Below are positions 7,966 to 16,848 of a stretch of 59,430 nucleotides of DNA, one piece after another. The position numbers were made by a program, and so were the translations under genes. The notes beneath the pieces are model-generated. The model saw only the letters and a program-made list of their open reading frames with translations. It made no database searches and was not told the DNA's origin. Every line of letters starts with the position of its first letter. Within the stretch, counting starts at the first letter, position 1. The DNA is taken from contig JAISUH010000053.1 in NCBI GenBank assembly GCA_031272205.1, positions 1-59,430 of the forward strand. The letters run 5' to 3'. Origin of the DNA: Dysgonamonadaceae bacterium. Its GTDB lineage: Bacteria; Bacteroidota; Bacteroidia; Bacteroidales; Dysgonomonadaceae.

Positions 7966-9027
7966 GTATAGGGGGAGTTCACCTTGTTTCGTACACATTT
8001 ATCATATAACTCGAAAAAGAATCTGTCAGGCAACGGTTTTTTCTGCCGATAGCTTTTCCGGACGCCGTTCAATTTCGAGACTCCAACGGTTGGTTTACTG
8101 TTTTCATCTCCTCTTTTCTCCGGTCATCTTTTGCTTCTATTTCTATCCCCCGATATCTTCCATTTCGGATTTGAAATTTAACGACTTCGGAAATTCAAAT
8201 AGAAACTTCGCTCAGGTTTCAATTCTCAACATACTTTTGTCCGCGGGCATTTTTTCGTCAATCTTCGTTCCGATTTTCACCTCTTCCCGAACATCAAACC
8301 CGAAAAAACCTTGAAACTCCGGTCTCCGACATGCTTGATTGGTTTTGAAGCCGTTCGTAACGTCGGTTTTAAAAGCAGAAATGCGAATTGAGGAATTTGT
8401 TTCACTACCCTGCGTTTGCGGTTCGGCAAAGCATTGGGTAATAATCGCTTCCGTCCATTCTTTCTGTTTTTGAGTTATTGCCCGTTTTCGTCCTTTTTCC
8501 CTTGTCCGAAGATTTTTGTTCTCTCCGTTTGTCGGCGAAGGACCTGTCGAAAATAAATTTCCGACACGAAAAACAACTGCCGTGTTTCATTTCCCCCACG
8601 AAAGTAATTGCTCGAATACGAATTTCCTTTCTTCGGCAAGCCTTGTTTTTTTTCCGGAAACCACCCGGAAACAAAATCACCGCTTCCGCCTTTCGTCTGC
8701 AATTTGTTTAGCGGACGGGATGGGCTGTTGCGATACGATTGAACGCTGACTTTGATAGTTACCGTTCGAACTTGTTCGTTCACCGAAAACACCTCCTTTT
8801 GCTACCAAAACTGATTTGTCTCCGGCGAAGTCGAAAATTCAACCCGTATTCTTTTTCGTGCGATACTTATATACAACCATCTTCATCCGGAAAAATATCG
8901 TTTGCCGACTTTTCCCTTCCGACAACCTCCCGCCGAAAAAAATCGACCGTTGGACATGGCGTATATTTTTGTGTACAAAATTTCAATGAACTCCTTTTTT
9001 CTTTAATAAGAGATTTTCATCTTTATT
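7935..9027 (-). ncRNA. Candidate long non-coding RNA (about 1.09 kb)
   Basis: The region has no convincing protein frame. On the minus strand it starts just after a near-consensus promoter (9034-9065) and ends in a strong terminator (7935-7965). The transcribed strand is purine-rich in long stretches (for example 8101-8160 and 8461-8520, where the plus strand is about 75-83 percent pyrimidine). Local hairpins can be drawn: 8545-8566 (10-bp arms), 8651-8671, 8169-8200 and 8767-8778. The longest minus-strand frame (8783-8475, about 102 codons, GTG start behind AAAGGAGG) is basic and low in hydrophobic residues, and looks unlike the neighbouring proteins. Motifs of RNase P RNA, tmRNA and SRP RNA were not found. 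It could instead be a decayed gene. Confidence 0.45.
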
Positions 9028-9033
9028 GTTTGA

Positions 9034-9065
9034 CAAAGATAAAGCGCGTATAAAAAAAATCCAAA
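9034..9065 (-). promoter_or_regulatory. Near-consensus Bacteroidota promoter for the 1.1-kb transcript
   Basis: On the minus strand TTTG (9065-9062) is followed after 20 bp by TATCTTTG (9041-9034), a match to both halves of the Bacteroides sigma-ABfr consensus at the preferred spacing. Start of transcription is expected near 9027. No gene start follows within 1 kb. Confidence 0.75.
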
Positions 9066-9080
9066 CATTTTAGCCTGTCC

Positions 9081-9111
9081 TTATCAACATGTTTTCAACA
9101 AGTTATGAACA
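9081..9111. promoter_or_regulatory. Three 9-bp direct repeats at 11-bp period (DnaA-box-like)
   Basis: TTATCAACA (9081), TTTTCAACA (9092) and TTATGAACA (9103) form an exact 11-bp-period array, about one helical turn, 16 bp upstream of the -33 element of the promoter at 9034-9065. The words resemble relaxed DnaA boxes (TTATNCACA). They may bind an activator of the adjacent promoter or DnaA itself. Confidence 0.5.
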
Positions 9112-9151
9112 TTTCGAGGCAAATTGGCTCGTGTCCTTGCTTTGACGGTAT

Positions 9152-10399
9152 TTATTCGAAGCGAATGGATTTTGCGGGAGCGATTTTTGCCACTAAAAAC
9201 GACGGGCCAATCATCATCATGATTGAGACGACAAGCGTTCCGATATTCATAAGAACAATATAAAAGGGGTTTAAATCGATGGGGACAGCCGACAGATAAT
9301 AGGTTGCCGGATTGAGTTTAATGACGTGTAAACAGCTCTGTATCAGACATACGGAAAGTCCGATGACATTTCCCCAAATCATTCCCTGCCCGATGAGGAA
9401 AGTCGAAAGGTAGAGAAACACTTTCCGGATGCTGAAATCGCGTGCGCCGATGGCCTTCAGTATCCCGATCATGTTGGTGCGTTCCAAAATGATGATCAGC
9501 AACCCCGAAATCATCGTAAAGCCTGACACGGCCAACATCAGGATAATGATGATCCAAACATTCATATCGAGCAGGCTGAGCCAGTTGAAAATATTGGGGT
9601 TAATGTCTTTGATGGAGCGCGTGTAGAGCGCGTTTCCCAAGCGGTCGCGATAGGCATACATTTCGAAAAACAGCGTTTGGGCGGTTGCGTCAAGATTGTC
9701 GTAATCCTTTACCAAAAGTTCAATCCCGCTCACCATATCATCGTCCCAGCCCGACAGTTTGCGCAAAACGCCGATGTCGGTCATCACATACAGTTTGTCG
9801 TAATCCTCGAAATGGGTGCTGTAAATGCCTGTGATTTCGAATTTTCGTGCGCGAACCGGATCCTGCACAAAATAGGTAATGAAGCTGTCGCCTACGTTCA
9901 ACCGCAATTTATCGGCAATGGTTTTCGAGACGATGGCCTGATTTCCGCCCGCAGTGTCGTTGGGGTGAATAATGCGCCCTTCGATCAGGTTTTTTTTGAA
10001 AAAATCCCAGTCGTAATTTTCCGAAACGCCTTTCAATACCACACCCTGAAAATCCTCGTCGGTTTTGATGATGCCGGGTTTGGTAATAAACTCCTCTATG
10101 TGAGCAATATTCGGCATATCGAGCAAGGTTGCGGAGAGCGTATCGGAAAAACTGATGGGCTGGTGGTCGTATGAATTGTTATTGTCGAAATTGGTAATCT
10201 GAATGTGTGAGCCGAAGCCCACGACCTTCGCCCTCACCTCTTTTTTGAATCCCACAACAATGCACACGGCCGCAATCATCACTGCCAATCCCAGCGCGAT
10301 GCCGGCAATAGCGATCCTGATGGCAGGCGACGAAACTCGTTTCTCGTTTTTTTTATCGCCTTTATAAATGCGTCGGGCAATAAAAAGTTCTGTGTTCAT
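9152..10399 (-). CDS. ABC transporter permease, LolC/LolE (FtsX/MacB-like) family
   Basis: Inner-membrane permease with the four-segment layout of the Lol lipoprotein-release system: one TM helix at about 28-50, a long periplasmic domain to about 275, then three helices near 280-305, 327-353 and 378-403. The ERTNMIGILKAIGA stretch after helix 2 is the conserved FtsX-family coupling region. Length 415 fits. Bacteroidota often have a single LolC/E-like protein in place of the pair; no ATPase (LolD) lies beside it here. It is 22 bp downstream of the aminotransferase gene and probably cotranscribed. Confidence 0.85.
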   Translation of the reverse strand: MNTELFIARRIYKGDKKNEKRVSSPAIRIAIAGIALGLAVMIAAVCIVVGFKKEVRAKVVGFGSHIQITNFDNNNSYDHQPISFSDTLSATLLDMPNIAHIEEFITKPGIIKTDEDFQGVVLKGVSENYDWDFFKKNLIEGRIIHPNDTAGGNQAIVSKTIADKLRLNVGDSFITYFVQDPVRARKFEITGIYSTHFEDYDKLYVMTDIGVLRKLSGWDDDMVSGIELLVKDYDNLDATAQTLFFEMYAYRDRLGNALYTRSIKDINPNIFNWLSLLDMNVWIIIILMLAVSGFTMISGLLIIILERTNMIGILKAIGARDFSIRKVFLYLSTFLIGQGMIWGNVIGLSVCLIQSCLHVIKLNPATYYLSAVPIDLNPFYIVLMNIGTLVVSIMMMIGPSFLVAKIAPAKSIRFE

Positions 10400-10421
10400 T
10401 CTTGCGGTTCTTTTTTTGCGG

Positions 10422-11621
10422 TCAATAGTTGAATTCTCTGTATTTTTCGAGCGCTTTTTCGAGAATGATCAAGGCTTTTCCCATATCGTCATTATTCAGT
10501 ACGTATGCAATTCGCACTTCGTTTTTTCCCAATCCGGGGGTAACATAAAAACCCGATGCCGGCGCCATGAAAATGGTTTGTCCCTCGTAATTGAAATCCG
10601 AAAGGCACCATGCGCAAAAATCGTCGGCGTCTTCCACCGGAAGCTTTGCTAAGGTGTAGAACGCACCCATCGGCATGGGCGAATAAACGCCGGGGATTTT
10701 ATTGAGCCTTTCGAGCAAGAAATTTCGCCGATTCAAATATTCGTCGTAATTGTGCTGCATATAAGCGTCTCCCGCATCGAGTGAGGCGTTTGCGGCAATT
10801 TGCCCGATCAGCGGCGGGCTCAGGCGTGCCTGACAGAATTTCATCACCGTGTCGTGCAAGGTTTTGTTTTTCGTAATCAACGCGCCGATGCGGATTCCAC
10901 ATTCGCTGTAGCGTTTCGAAACGGAGTCGATCAGCACCACGTTTTCTTCGATGCCTTTCAGGTGGCAAGCCGATACGTAGGGTGTGCTGGTATAAATAAA
11001 TTCGCGATACACCTCATCGGAGAAAAGGAAGAGATTGTATTTTTTCACCAAAAGGCGTATGTTCTCCATTTCCTCGGCCGTGTAAACGTAGCCCGTCGGA
11101 TTGTTCGGGTTGCAAATCAGAACACCTTTTGTGCGGGGATTAATCAAGGCCTCAAATTTATCGATTTCGGGCAGTTTAAACCCCGATTCCATATCGGATG
11201 GGATGGTGCGGATGACAGCCCCTGCCGATACCGCAAACGCCATGTAGTTGGCATAGGCCGGTTCGGGAACAATAATCTCATCGCCGGGATTGAGGCAAGC
11301 CATAAATGCGTAAAGGACAGCCTCCGAACCTCCGGAGGTTACGATGATTTGTTCGGGAGTGAGGTCGATGTTGTATTTCGCGTAATATTTCACCAAATTT
11401 TCGCGATAGAAACGGTATCCATCACTGGGACTGTATTCCAGCGTGCTGCGGTTGATGTTGCGGATAGCATCTAAGGCCGATTGGGGCGATGCCAAATCGG
11501 GCTGTCCTATATTAAGATGATAAACTTTTATTCCTTTGGCTTTAGCCGCATCCGACAGCGGAGCGAGTTTTCGAATGGGGGAGGCAGGCATCTGCGTTCC
11601 CCGCAGGGATATTTCGGGCAT
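10422..11621 (-). CDS. PLP-dependent aminotransferase, class I/II (aspartate aminotransferase-like)
   Basis: Fold-type I transaminase of 399 residues. Visible are TSGGSEAVLYA (cofactor phosphate site), CNPNNPTGYVY, SDEVYREFIY and the PLP lysine in SVSKRYSECGIRIG; FYVTPGLGKNEVRIAY ends with the substrate-carboxylate arginine. Substrate specificity cannot be read off; aspartate, aromatic or branched substrates are all possible in this subfamily. It begins the operon with the permease gene; a promoter with both elements lies at 11670-11702. Confidence 0.85.
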   Translation of the reverse strand: MPEISLRGTQMPASPIRKLAPLSDAAKAKGIKVYHLNIGQPDLASPQSALDAIRNINRSTLEYSPSDGYRFYRENLVKYYAKYNIDLTPEQIIVTSGGSEAVLYAFMACLNPGDEIIVPEPAYANYMAFAVSAGAVIRTIPSDMESGFKLPEIDKFEALINPRTKGVLICNPNNPTGYVYTAEEMENIRLLVKKYNLFLFSDEVYREFIYTSTPYVSACHLKGIEENVVLIDSVSKRYSECGIRIGALITKNKTLHDTVMKFCQARLSPPLIGQIAANASLDAGDAYMQHNYDEYLNRRNFLLERLNKIPGVYSPMPMGAFYTLAKLPVEDADDFCAWCLSDFNYEGQTIFMAPASGFYVTPGLGKNEVRIAYVLNNDDMGKALIILEKALEKYREFNY

Positions 11622-11669
11622 GTTGTTCGTGTAAAACTGTTGTTACCGTGCTATGTTGTTGCGAAAGTG

Positions 11670-11702
11670 CAAAGATAGTGAAAACGGAGAGCAAAGAACA
11701 AA
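11670..11702 (-). promoter_or_regulatory. Promoter of the aminotransferase-permease operon
   Basis: On the minus strand TTTG (11702-11699) and TATCTTTG (11677-11670) stand 21 bp apart, matching the Bacteroides consensus, about 50 bp upstream of the aminotransferase ATG. Confidence 0.65.
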
Positions 11703-11822
11703 TTTATTTGATTTTTGCCGAGGCGCATCCTATCTTCTGCAAAGGTAATAAGAAAAGATAGAAAATGAAGTCTATTTAATTATAATTAGGATTTATCCGA
11801 TGGATTTCTGCGCCATAATTCA

Positions 11823-11830
11823 TACCTTTG
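11823..11830 (+). promoter_or_regulatory. Promoter -7 element (TACCTTTG) for the clostripain-like gene
   Basis: TACCTTTG matches TAnnTTTG and lies 78 bp before the ATG at 11908. The -33 region holds only a TTTC at about the right spacing. The rest of the 286-bp divergent spacer is AT-rich with no other feature seen. Confidence 0.5.
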
Positions 11831-11907
11831 TAAAAATTTTTTTTAATCAGGCCATTTCTGAAAAAACGGTAGTTTTGTGTGTGTTTTTCATTAATTATTA
11901 AGTCCTT

Positions 11908-13173
11908 ATGCTGCAAAAAATATCTTCAAAACTTATTCTGCTTGTAATCGTTACAGTCTCGGTATGCTTCCATGCCTGCAAGGATGACCGGATAGAGCCC
12001 AAAATAATAAAAGCCAAGAAAAGAACCGCTTTGGTTTATATCGTGGCCCAAAATACGTTGAATAATTTTGTTTCCCTCGATTTGGATGAAATGGAAGAGG
12101 GTTTTGCTGACGTAACGACTCCCGAAGATTATAACTTTTTGATTTACGTGGACGATTACAATACGCCGCGTCTGCTGAAGTTTGAAAAGGGAGACGACAA
12201 TCAAGTCGTTATCGACACCGTCAAGACCTATCCGTCTCAAAACTCCCTGGATATCTCGGTGATGTCAAGCGTGATGAACGAGATTTTTTCTGCTTACGAA
12301 GCCGAAAGTTACGGCTTGGTTTTGTGGTCGCACGCAAACGGATGGTTGCCGGGCAGTGTCCAGCCGAACACCGGCGTTTCTTTGCGTTCGTTTGGCGATG
12401 ATAGCGGTTTCTACATGGATCTGTTGGATTTGAAAACCGCCTTGCTGTCGTGTCCCAAATTCGAATTTATTTTGTTCGACGCCTGCAACATGCAAAGCAT
12501 CGAAATGGCTTACGAACTGCGCGATGCGACCAATTATTTCATCGGCTCTCCGGGCGAAATACCCGGATACGGCGCACCTTACGAACGGGTGGTTCCGGCC
12601 ATGCTCTCACAGTCTGACCCCGCAAGCGAAATCGCACAGCAATATTTCGATTACTACAATGCGTTATACGACTATCCGTCGAGAACGACGGTTTATCCTT
12701 ACGGCGTGGCCATTTCCGTAGTAGATACGCGAAACCTGAACGAACTTGCAACAGCCACCAAAAGCATCATCCAACAATACGTGCAGGACAAAATCCTTAC
12801 GTCGGATTTCGTGAGTTACGACGATTATTACCGCAATTACTATTACGATTTGGGCGAACTCGTCAAATCAATAACCGGCGGCAACAACAGCTATGCGGCA
12901 TGGAAAACGGTTTATGACCGGGTTGTTATCAAATTTCTGACAACAAGCCACATCCTTACAACGTATAAAAGCTCTTACGGTATCATGGTGCCGATGCAAA
13001 ACGCAACGGGGCTCGCGACATTTATCCCCATCTCCAAAAACGAAAATTTTCTTGACGGTTCTTACTGGAAAAATCAGTCGCAAGCCTATCTCGAAACCGA
13101 AACGGCAAGGCTCGATTCTTATTATCAAAAATTCGAATGGTATGCTGCCGGAGGCTGGTCGAGTGTGAATTAA
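11908..13173 (+). CDS. Clostripain-family (C11) cysteine peptidase, lipoprotein
   Basis: A 421-residue surface or periplasmic lipoprotein: hydrophobic signal then lipobox FHAC with C24. The caspase-like fold of family C11 is shown by the His motif LWSHANGW (H142) and the Cys motif LFDACNMQS (C193), in the right order and distance. Known clostripains cut after arginine or lysine and self-activate, and Bacteroidales homologues are common secreted proteases. The C-terminal 200 residues, rich in Tyr and Asp, are the variable part of the family. It stands alone between divergent genes; no inhibitor or partner gene is adjacent. Confidence 0.85.
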   Translation: MLQKISSKLILLVIVTVSVCFHACKDDRIEPKIIKAKKRTALVYIVAQNTLNNFVSLDLDEMEEGFADVTTPEDYNFLIYVDDYNTPRLLKFEKGDDNQVVIDTVKTYPSQNSLDISVMSSVMNEIFSAYEAESYGLVLWSHANGWLPGSVQPNTGVSLRSFGDDSGFYMDLLDLKTALLSCPKFEFILFDACNMQSIEMAYELRDATNYFIGSPGEIPGYGAPYERVVPAMLSQSDPASEIAQQYFDYYNALYDYPSRTTVYPYGVAISVVDTRNLNELATATKSIIQQYVQDKILTSDFVSYDDYYRNYYYDLGELVKSITGGNNSYAAWKTVYDRVVIKFLTTSHILTTYKSSYGIMVPMQNATGLATFIPISKNENFLDGSYWKNQSQAYLETETARLDSYYQKFEWYAAGGWSSVN

Positions 13174-13342
13174 TGTCTTTTTAAACGCCTTGTTCCGTCC
13201 CGTTTGCAGATTTATTTTCCGATTGTCGAAAAAAAAATCGCAAATTTCACGGCTACTCGTCGGAAATTTCCTATATTTGCTCAATTAAACGAAAAGATCA
13301 TTTATTACAACAGAATCATTAAATCATAAACGTTATAACGCT

Positions 13343-14470
13343 ATGAAATTTGTAGTATCGAGTGCCGCGTTGCTAAACCATTTGCAAGCAATCAGCAGAG
13401 TCATTAATTCGAAAAATGCGCTGCCCATTTTAGACTGTTTTTTATTGAACTTGAAAGAAAACACCCTGTCGTTGACAGCCGCCGACAATGAAACGCGGTT
13501 GGAAACATCCGTCGATGTCAGTACTGCCGAGGGCGAGGGTATGCTGGCCGTGAACGCCAAAAATTTGCTCGACCCCCTGCGCGAGCTGCCCGACCAGCCT
13601 CTGACTTTCGAAATCAACGACGAAACGCTTGAAGTGTATATTTATTACCACAACGGGAAATATAATTTTGTAGGCCTTAAAGGCGACGAGTATCCGCAAC
13701 CGAAAGAATTGAAACAGGATTCTTCGATGACGCTGACGCTGAGCGCCGGCATCCTGCTCGACGGCATCAACCGCACGGTTTTCGCCACCGCCGACGATGA
13801 ACTTCGTCCCGTGATGAACGGTATCTATTTCGATATCACGGCCGACGACGTTACCTTTGTGGCATCCGACGGGCATAAATTGGTTCGCGTAACCAACAAA
13901 AGCGTGAAGAGCGAAGGTCGCTCGTCTTTCATCCTGCCCAAAAAACCGGCAAACCTGCTCAAATCGCTCTTGCCGAAGGAAAGCGGAGAAGTGGAAATTA
14001 AATTCGACGAAAACAACGCCTACATACAGATGTCTAATTACATGATGATCTGCCGTTTTGTGGAGGGGCGTTATCCCAATTACAATTCCGTAATCCCCAA
14101 AGACAATCCCAACACTGTGGCTCTCGACCGTGTAGCATTCTTGGCCGCGTTGAAACGTGTCGCCGTATTTTCGAATCCCGCAAGCAGTTTGATAAAACTG
14201 CAACTGTCGGACGATAAAATAGTGGTTTCGGCGCAGGATATCGATTTCTTGACGGCTGCGGAAGAAACCATGCCTTGCCAATATGGAGGAAAAACCATGA
14301 GCATCGGCTTCAAAGCGGTTTTCCTTATCGATATTCTCAATAACATCCCGTCGAGCGATGTCCGCTTGGAACTTTCCGATCCTTCACGCGCGGGCATTAT
14401 CCTTCCTGTTGAGAACGAGGAAAATGAAGACATGCTTACTTTGCTCATGCCGATGATGCTGAACGACTAA
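13343..14470 (+). CDS. dnaN: DNA polymerase III subunit beta (sliding clamp)
   Basis: Ring-shaped processivity clamp. At 375 residues it has the three repeated clamp domains; recognisable pieces are the N-terminal KFVVSSAALLNHLQ, NALPILDC, the middle ATADDELRPVMNGIYFD and SDGHKLVR, and the C-terminal LPMMLND, equivalent to the usual C-terminal MPMR-like tail. dnaA and recF are not adjacent, as is usual for this phylum. A TATATTTG element at 13272-13279 is a likely promoter. The exonuclease gene follows 39 bp on. Confidence 0.97.
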   Translation: MKFVVSSAALLNHLQAISRVINSKNALPILDCFLLNLKENTLSLTAADNETRLETSVDVSTAEGEGMLAVNAKNLLDPLRELPDQPLTFEINDETLEVYIYYHNGKYNFVGLKGDEYPQPKELKQDSSMTLTLSAGILLDGINRTVFATADDELRPVMNGIYFDITADDVTFVASDGHKLVRVTNKSVKSEGRSSFILPKKPANLLKSLLPKESGEVEIKFDENNAYIQMSNYMMICRFVEGRYPNYNSVIPKDNPNTVALDRVAFLAALKRVAVFSNPASSLIKLQLSDDKIVVSAQDIDFLTAAEETMPCQYGGKTMSIGFKAVFLIDILNNIPSSDVRLELSDPSRAGIILPVENEENEDMLTLLMPMMLND

Positions 14471-14509
14471 AGTTCCGCCCTTACGCATACAATTTTTTAA
14501 ACGGACAAA

Positions 14510-15283
14510 ATGGAGTTGAACTTAAAAAATCCCTTGGTCTTTTTCGATTTAGAAACCACGGGCATCAATATAACGCAAGATCGTGTTGTGGAAATATCTT
14601 TCCTCAAGATATACCCCGGTGGAAAAGAGGATGATATCAAAACACGGCGCATCAATCCCGGCATACCTATCCCCAAAGAGGCCACTGCCATTCACGGAAT
14701 CACCGACGATGACGTGAAAGACTGCCCTACATTCAAACAGATCGCCAAATCGCTTGCCGACCAGTTAGAGGGTTGCGACTTGGCCGGATTCAACTCCAGC
14801 CGCTTCGATGTGCCGATGTTAGCCGAAGAATTTCTTCGCGCAGGTGTTGATTTCGATATGAGAAAACGGAAATTCGTTGATGTGCAGATTATCTTTCACA
14901 AAAAAGAACAACGGACGCTCGAAGCTGCCTATAAATTTTACTGCAACAAAACGTTAGAAAATGCACACTCGGCCGACGCCGATACCAAAGCCACCTACGA
15001 AGTATTGAAATCGCAACTCGACCGCTATCCCGACTTGGTGAACGACGTGGAGACCTTGTCTAAAGATTTTTCGAGCTTCAATAACAATGTCGATTTCGCG
15101 GGGCGCGTGGTGCTCAACGACAAAGGCGTGGAGATCTTTAATTTCGGGAAACACAAGGGTAAACCGGTGGCTGAAGTTTTCAAAAACGAGCCGAGTTATT
15201 ACGCATGGATGATGGATGGCGATTTTCCGCTCAACACCAAGCAAGCGCTGACGAAAATACGCCTCCGCGAAATGAACAAATAG
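14510..15283 (+). CDS. 3'-5' exonuclease, DnaQ/epsilon-like (DEDDh)
   Basis: A 257-residue DEDDh exonuclease. Exo I is FFDLETTG (D13, E15), HGITDDDV follows, Exo II is AGFNSSRFDVPML, and Exo III is the late HSADADT with the general-base His. The C-terminal third (FGKHKGKPVAEVF) resembles the small DUF3820-like tail seen on many Bacteroidales epsilon-like proteins. Being next to dnaN suggests a role with the replicase in proofreading, but a stand-alone repair exonuclease is equally possible. Confidence 0.85.
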   Translation: MELNLKNPLVFFDLETTGINITQDRVVEISFLKIYPGGKEDDIKTRRINPGIPIPKEATAIHGITDDDVKDCPTFKQIAKSLADQLEGCDLAGFNSSRFDVPMLAEEFLRAGVDFDMRKRKFVDVQIIFHKKEQRTLEAAYKFYCNKTLENAHSADADTKATYEVLKSQLDRYPDLVNDVETLSKDFSSFNNNVDFAGRVVLNDKGVEIFNFGKHKGKPVAEVFKNEPSYYAWMMDGDFPLNTKQALTKIRLREMNK

Positions 15284-15299
15284 GAGGGAAAACTTTTCC

Positions 15300-15974
15300 A
15301 TGAAGTATTTCGGTTGGTTGGCGGCTGTCGGTTTATCGGTCGTATTTTTCGGATGCAGTAAAGGGAAAGCCGAAGCGAGCGATCTCAATAAAACCCATAA
15401 GCCGGTGAAGGAACGTAAAGCCCGCTTCACCGGAAATTATGAAAAGGAATTTAACGATTTGCAGGAATTGCAGATTGTTGCGGCCGTCAATAACGGCGTG
15501 GAACCGCTTGAAACGCGCGACGATACGGTTAAGTTGGCCAAAAAATTAGTCCGCTTGCCCAACGAGTTGGAATTGTATAAAATGTACGAGTTAAAACACT
15601 CCATCCCGTTTCTCGTGCCGTCGGCAGCGCAATTGCTGGTGGACATCTCAAAAAATTTCCGCGATTCGCTTTACAGCAAAGACTTGCCGCTCTATCGGAT
15701 TTTTGTTACCAGCGTAACCCGTACGAACGACGACATGAAACGTTTGCAAAAACGGAATATAAATGCGAGCGACAACTCCACGCACCGCTACGGCACCACA
15801 TTCGATATTTCGTGGAAACAGTTCGATTCCATTGACAACGATTCGTTGCGGCAACTCTCCCCCGCCCGACTGAAATTGGTGCTTGCGCAAGTCCTCTTCG
15901 ATTTGAAGCAACAGCAACGTTGCTATGTGAAACACGAGCGCAAACAGGCCTGTTTTCACATTACGGTGAGGTGA
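15300..15974 (+). CDS. DUF5715 family lipoprotein, M15-like metallopeptidase motif
   Basis: A 224-residue lipoprotein (lipobox FFGC, C19). The family is known mainly in Bacteroidales. Residues 160-169, STHRYGTTFD, follow the SxHxxGxxxD pattern of M15 (VanY/DdcY-type) D,D-carboxypeptidases, giving candidate zinc ligands H162 and D169; H220 in CFHITV near the end would be the third, with E213 a possible base. This suggests a cell-wall peptidase, by inference. It starts 16 bp after the exonuclease gene and leads into truA, so the four plus-strand genes may form one unit. Confidence 0.75.
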   Translation: MKYFGWLAAVGLSVVFFGCSKGKAEASDLNKTHKPVKERKARFTGNYEKEFNDLQELQIVAAVNNGVEPLETRDDTVKLAKKLVRLPNELELYKMYELKHSIPFLVPSAAQLLVDISKNFRDSLYSKDLPLYRIFVTSVTRTNDDMKRLQKRNINASDNSTHRYGTTFDISWKQFDSIDNDSLRQLSPARLKLVLAQVLFDLKQQQRCYVKHERKQACFHITVR

Positions 15975-16012
15975 AATACACCGCAAGGATTAAAACAATA
16001 ACAGATTGACCG

Positions 16013-16771
16013 ATGAGCCGCTTCTTCATTACGCTTGCCTATAACGGGAAAAATTACGTCGGCTGGCAAAACCAGCCGAACGGAATCAGCGTGCAGCAAA
16101 CGATAGAAGAAGCGTTGTCCACGCTTTTGAGGCAACCGCTATCCATTGTCGGAGCGGGGCGCACCGATGCCGGAGTACACGCGCAAAAGATGGTCGCCCA
16201 TTTCGATTGGGACGGCCAAGCCTTCAACATTCCCGAATTGGTACGCCGGTTGAACGGTTTTTTGCCAAACGATATTGCCGTATATCGCATCCGTCCCGTG
16301 ATTCCCGATGCGCACGCCCGGTTTTCGGCCTTGTCGCGTACCTACAAATACAGCCTGACTACTCAAAAAGATCCTTTTGGGCACGAATTGAAGCTCCGCG
16401 TGTTTTTTACGCCCGATATCGAAACGATGAACAAACTCTGCACCGTATTGATGGAATACAGCGATTTCACAAGCTTCAGCAAGTTGCATACCGATGTAAA
16501 AACGAACATCTGCCGCATCGACGAAGCCTATTGGACGCAGGACGGCACGGATTACGTGTTCACCATCAAAGCCGACCGTTTCCTTCGTAACATGGTTCGC
16601 GCCATTGTGGGCACGCTAATCGAGGCCGGCAGAGGGCGCTTAGATGAAGCGGGCTTCCGAAAAATAATCGAAGGGAAAAATCGAATCCTTGCCGGACATT
16701 CCGCTCCGGGACAGGCTTTGTTTCTTTGCGATATAAGCTATCCATCCGACATTTTTCTCCCGGAAATATAA
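16013..16771 (+). CDS. truA: tRNA pseudouridine synthase A
   Basis: Modifies uridines 38-40 in the anticodon arm of tRNAs. The catalytic aspartate is D52 in AGRTDAGVHA, and FLRNMVRAIVGTLI near residue 190 is the other signature. Length 252 is normal. The gene lies 38 bp downstream of the DUF5715 gene and converges with rho; the 77-bp spacer shows no convincing terminator. Confidence 0.96.
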   Translation: MSRFFITLAYNGKNYVGWQNQPNGISVQQTIEEALSTLLRQPLSIVGAGRTDAGVHAQKMVAHFDWDGQAFNIPELVRRLNGFLPNDIAVYRIRPVIPDAHARFSALSRTYKYSLTTQKDPFGHELKLRVFFTPDIETMNKLCTVLMEYSDFTSFSKLHTDVKTNICRIDEAYWTQDGTDYVFTIKADRFLRNMVRAIVGTLIEAGRGRLDEAGFRKIIEGKNRILAGHSAPGQALFLCDISYPSDIFLPEI

Positions 16772-16848
16772 ATTTCACTTGTTTTTCTATAAAAAAACGG
16801 CGAATTGAAGTCAATCCACCGCTTTCAAACAAATAATATTGAGAACTA

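Noticed and set aside
7901-8314. Plus-strand frame of 137 codons
   Set aside because: It runs against the purine bias and across the strong terminator at 7935-7965, and its translation looks random.
8475-8792. Minus-strand frame of about 102 codons behind AAAGGAGG inside the 1.1-kb region
   Set aside because: The product is basic, Gln/Ser/Lys-rich and without a hydrophobic core or known motif. Such frames arise easily in purine-rich strands, and Bacteroidota rarely depend on Shine-Dalgarno sequences.
9081-9111. Calling this spot the chromosomal origin
   Set aside because: Only three relaxed DnaA-like words, no dnaA gene in the window, and no means here to plot skew. Kept as a finding, not as an origin.
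9385-9400. GAGGAAAGTC, a word shared with RNase P RNA
   Set aside because: It is inside the LolC/E-type permease gene and has none of the other conserved RNase P parts nearby.
13442-14281. Minus-strand frame of 279 codons opposite dnaN
   Set aside because: It is the complement of the dnaN reading frame, His/Phe/Val-rich as shadows are.
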